Positions 5,457 to 6,110 of a stretch of DNA of 6,110 bases are shown here, one piece after another. This stretch comes from Alcaligenaceae bacterium (GTDB taxonomy: Bacteria; Pseudomonadota; Gammaproteobacteria; Burkholderiales; Burkholderiaceae). The position numbers and the translations under genes are program-made. Position 1 is the stretch's first letter. Every line of letters begins with the position of its first letter. The notes beneath the pieces were generated by a model. The model did no database searches, was not told where the DNA came from, and was given only the letters and a program-made list of their open reading frames with translations. The DNA lies in assembly GCA_947372575.1 (NCBI GenBank), contig CANBUF010000132.1:1-6110 (forward strand), given 5' to 3'.

Positions 5457-6110
5457 ATGGATTTCACCCTTACTGCCGCCCAGAAAGACCTTCAGGAGCG
5501 CACCAGACGTTTCATCACCGAAAAGATTATTCCGCTCGAAAAAGACCCGCGTGTGACTTCGCATGGCCCCACGGAGGAATTGCGACGCGAACTCGTCGCA
5601 CTGGCACGAGAGGCTGGCTTACTGACACCGCATGCGTCTGTCGAGCTCGGGGGGTTGGGCTTATCCCATATGGATAAGGCCATTGTTTTCGAAGAGGCGG
5701 GATTCTCGACTCTTGGCCCGACAGCAATGAATATTCATGCTCCGGATGAGGGCAATATCCATCTAATGGAAATGGTGGCGACGCATGAACAGAAGGAGCG
5801 CTGGTTACGTCCTCAGGTCCAGGGACTGACACGTTCATGTTTTGCCATGACAGAACCCGATCCGGGTGCGGGTGCAGATCCCTCAATGATGTTGACGACC
5901 GCAGTGCGTGATGGTGACGATTATGTGATTAACGGCACCAAGTGGTTTATTACCGGCGCCCAGGGTGCGAGCTACGTCATTATTATGGCCAAAATGGAAG
6001 ACGGTTCAGCCACCATGTTCCTGAGCGATATGGATCGTGCAGGTATTAGGGTGGTCAGACAAATGGATGCCATGGACAGCTGTTTCACCGGCGGCCACTG
6101 CGTCATGGAG
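5457..6110 (+). CDS. Acyl-CoA dehydrogenase, 3'-truncated
   Basis: The frame is open from ATG 5457 to the window end, giving 218 of the usual 380-400 residues. The N-terminal helical domain starts MDFTLTAAQKDLQ, typical of the family, and runs to about residue 125. The middle beta domain carries CFAMTEPDPGAGADPS (128-143), the conserved FAD- and substrate-contacting motif, and YVINGTKWFITGA (156-168), also a hallmark. The C-terminal helical domain with the catalytic Glu lies beyond the window, so the subfamily cannot be settled. The enzyme would oxidise an acyl-CoA to its 2,3-enoyl-CoA with FAD, passing electrons to electron-transfer flavoprotein. It is divergent from the PPC-led block and would supply the enoyl-CoA step upstream of the crotonase and thiolase-like proteins. 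The start matches the family N-terminus; the ribosome site is weak (GACGAG, ending 6 bases before the ATG). Confidence 0.92.
   Translation, partial: MDFTLTAAQKDLQERTRRFITEKIIPLEKDPRVTSHGPTEELRRELVALAREAGLLTPHASVELGGLGLSHMDKAIVFEEAGFSTLGPTAMNIHAPDEGNIHLMEMVATHEQKERWLRPQVQGLTRSCFAMTEPDPGAGADPSMMLTTAVRDGDDYVINGTKWFITGAQGASYVIIMAKMEDGSATMFLSDMDRAGIRVVRQMDAMDSCFTGGHCVME

Noticed and set aside
5527..5886. Open frame of 119 codons on the minus strand
   Set aside because: It lies wholly antisense to the well-supported acyl-CoA dehydrogenase; its translation is Pro/Ser/Arg/His-rich with no family motif.

Overview
The window looks like chromosomal DNA from a Gram-negative proteobacterium, most likely a betaproteobacterium of the Burkholderiales/Alcaligenaceae type. 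This is an inference from a lipid A acyltransferase gene, roughly balanced base composition, and the style of the fatty-acid and aromatic catabolism genes; no rRNA or other marker is present to fix the taxon.

Layout. At the left edge (to 734, + strand) lies the 3' part of an LpxL/HtrB-type lipid A acyltransferase gene, cut by the window start. It converges on a long minus-strand block of five genes, read right to left: a tandem PPC/DUF296-domain protein (5261-4353), a crotonase-family enoyl-CoA hydratase/isomerase (4319-3459), a DUF35 OB-fold protein (3340-2963), a thiolase-like protein of the SCP-x/lipid-transfer type (2963-1806), and a double-hotdog PaaI-type thioesterase (1725-778). The DUF35 and thiolase genes share one base (TAATG), a sign of translational coupling and a stable two-protein complex. 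A strong hairpin with a T-rich tail (1755-1790) follows the thiolase gene and probably terminates or attenuates transcription before the thioesterase gene. At the right, a 195-bp AT-rich divergent intergenic region (5262-5456) separates the block from a plus-strand acyl-CoA dehydrogenase gene that runs off the window end.

Together the genes read as an acyl-CoA catabolic cluster. The acyl-CoA dehydrogenase would introduce a double bond and the crotonase would hydrate or shift it. The DUF35/thiolase-like pair would make or break a C-C bond, and the thioesterase would release or recycle CoA. The thiolase-like protein lacks the nucleophilic cysteine of classical thiolases and sits beside a DUF35 protein. 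By analogy with the Ltp2-DUF35 aldolases of steroid side-chain degradation, a retro-aldol cleavage is a reasonable hypothesis, but the substrate cannot be read from the sequence. The tandem PPC protein is the least understood member.

No mobile elements, tRNA/rRNA genes, CRISPR arrays or defence genes were seen. No gene-free stretch exceeds 300 bases.
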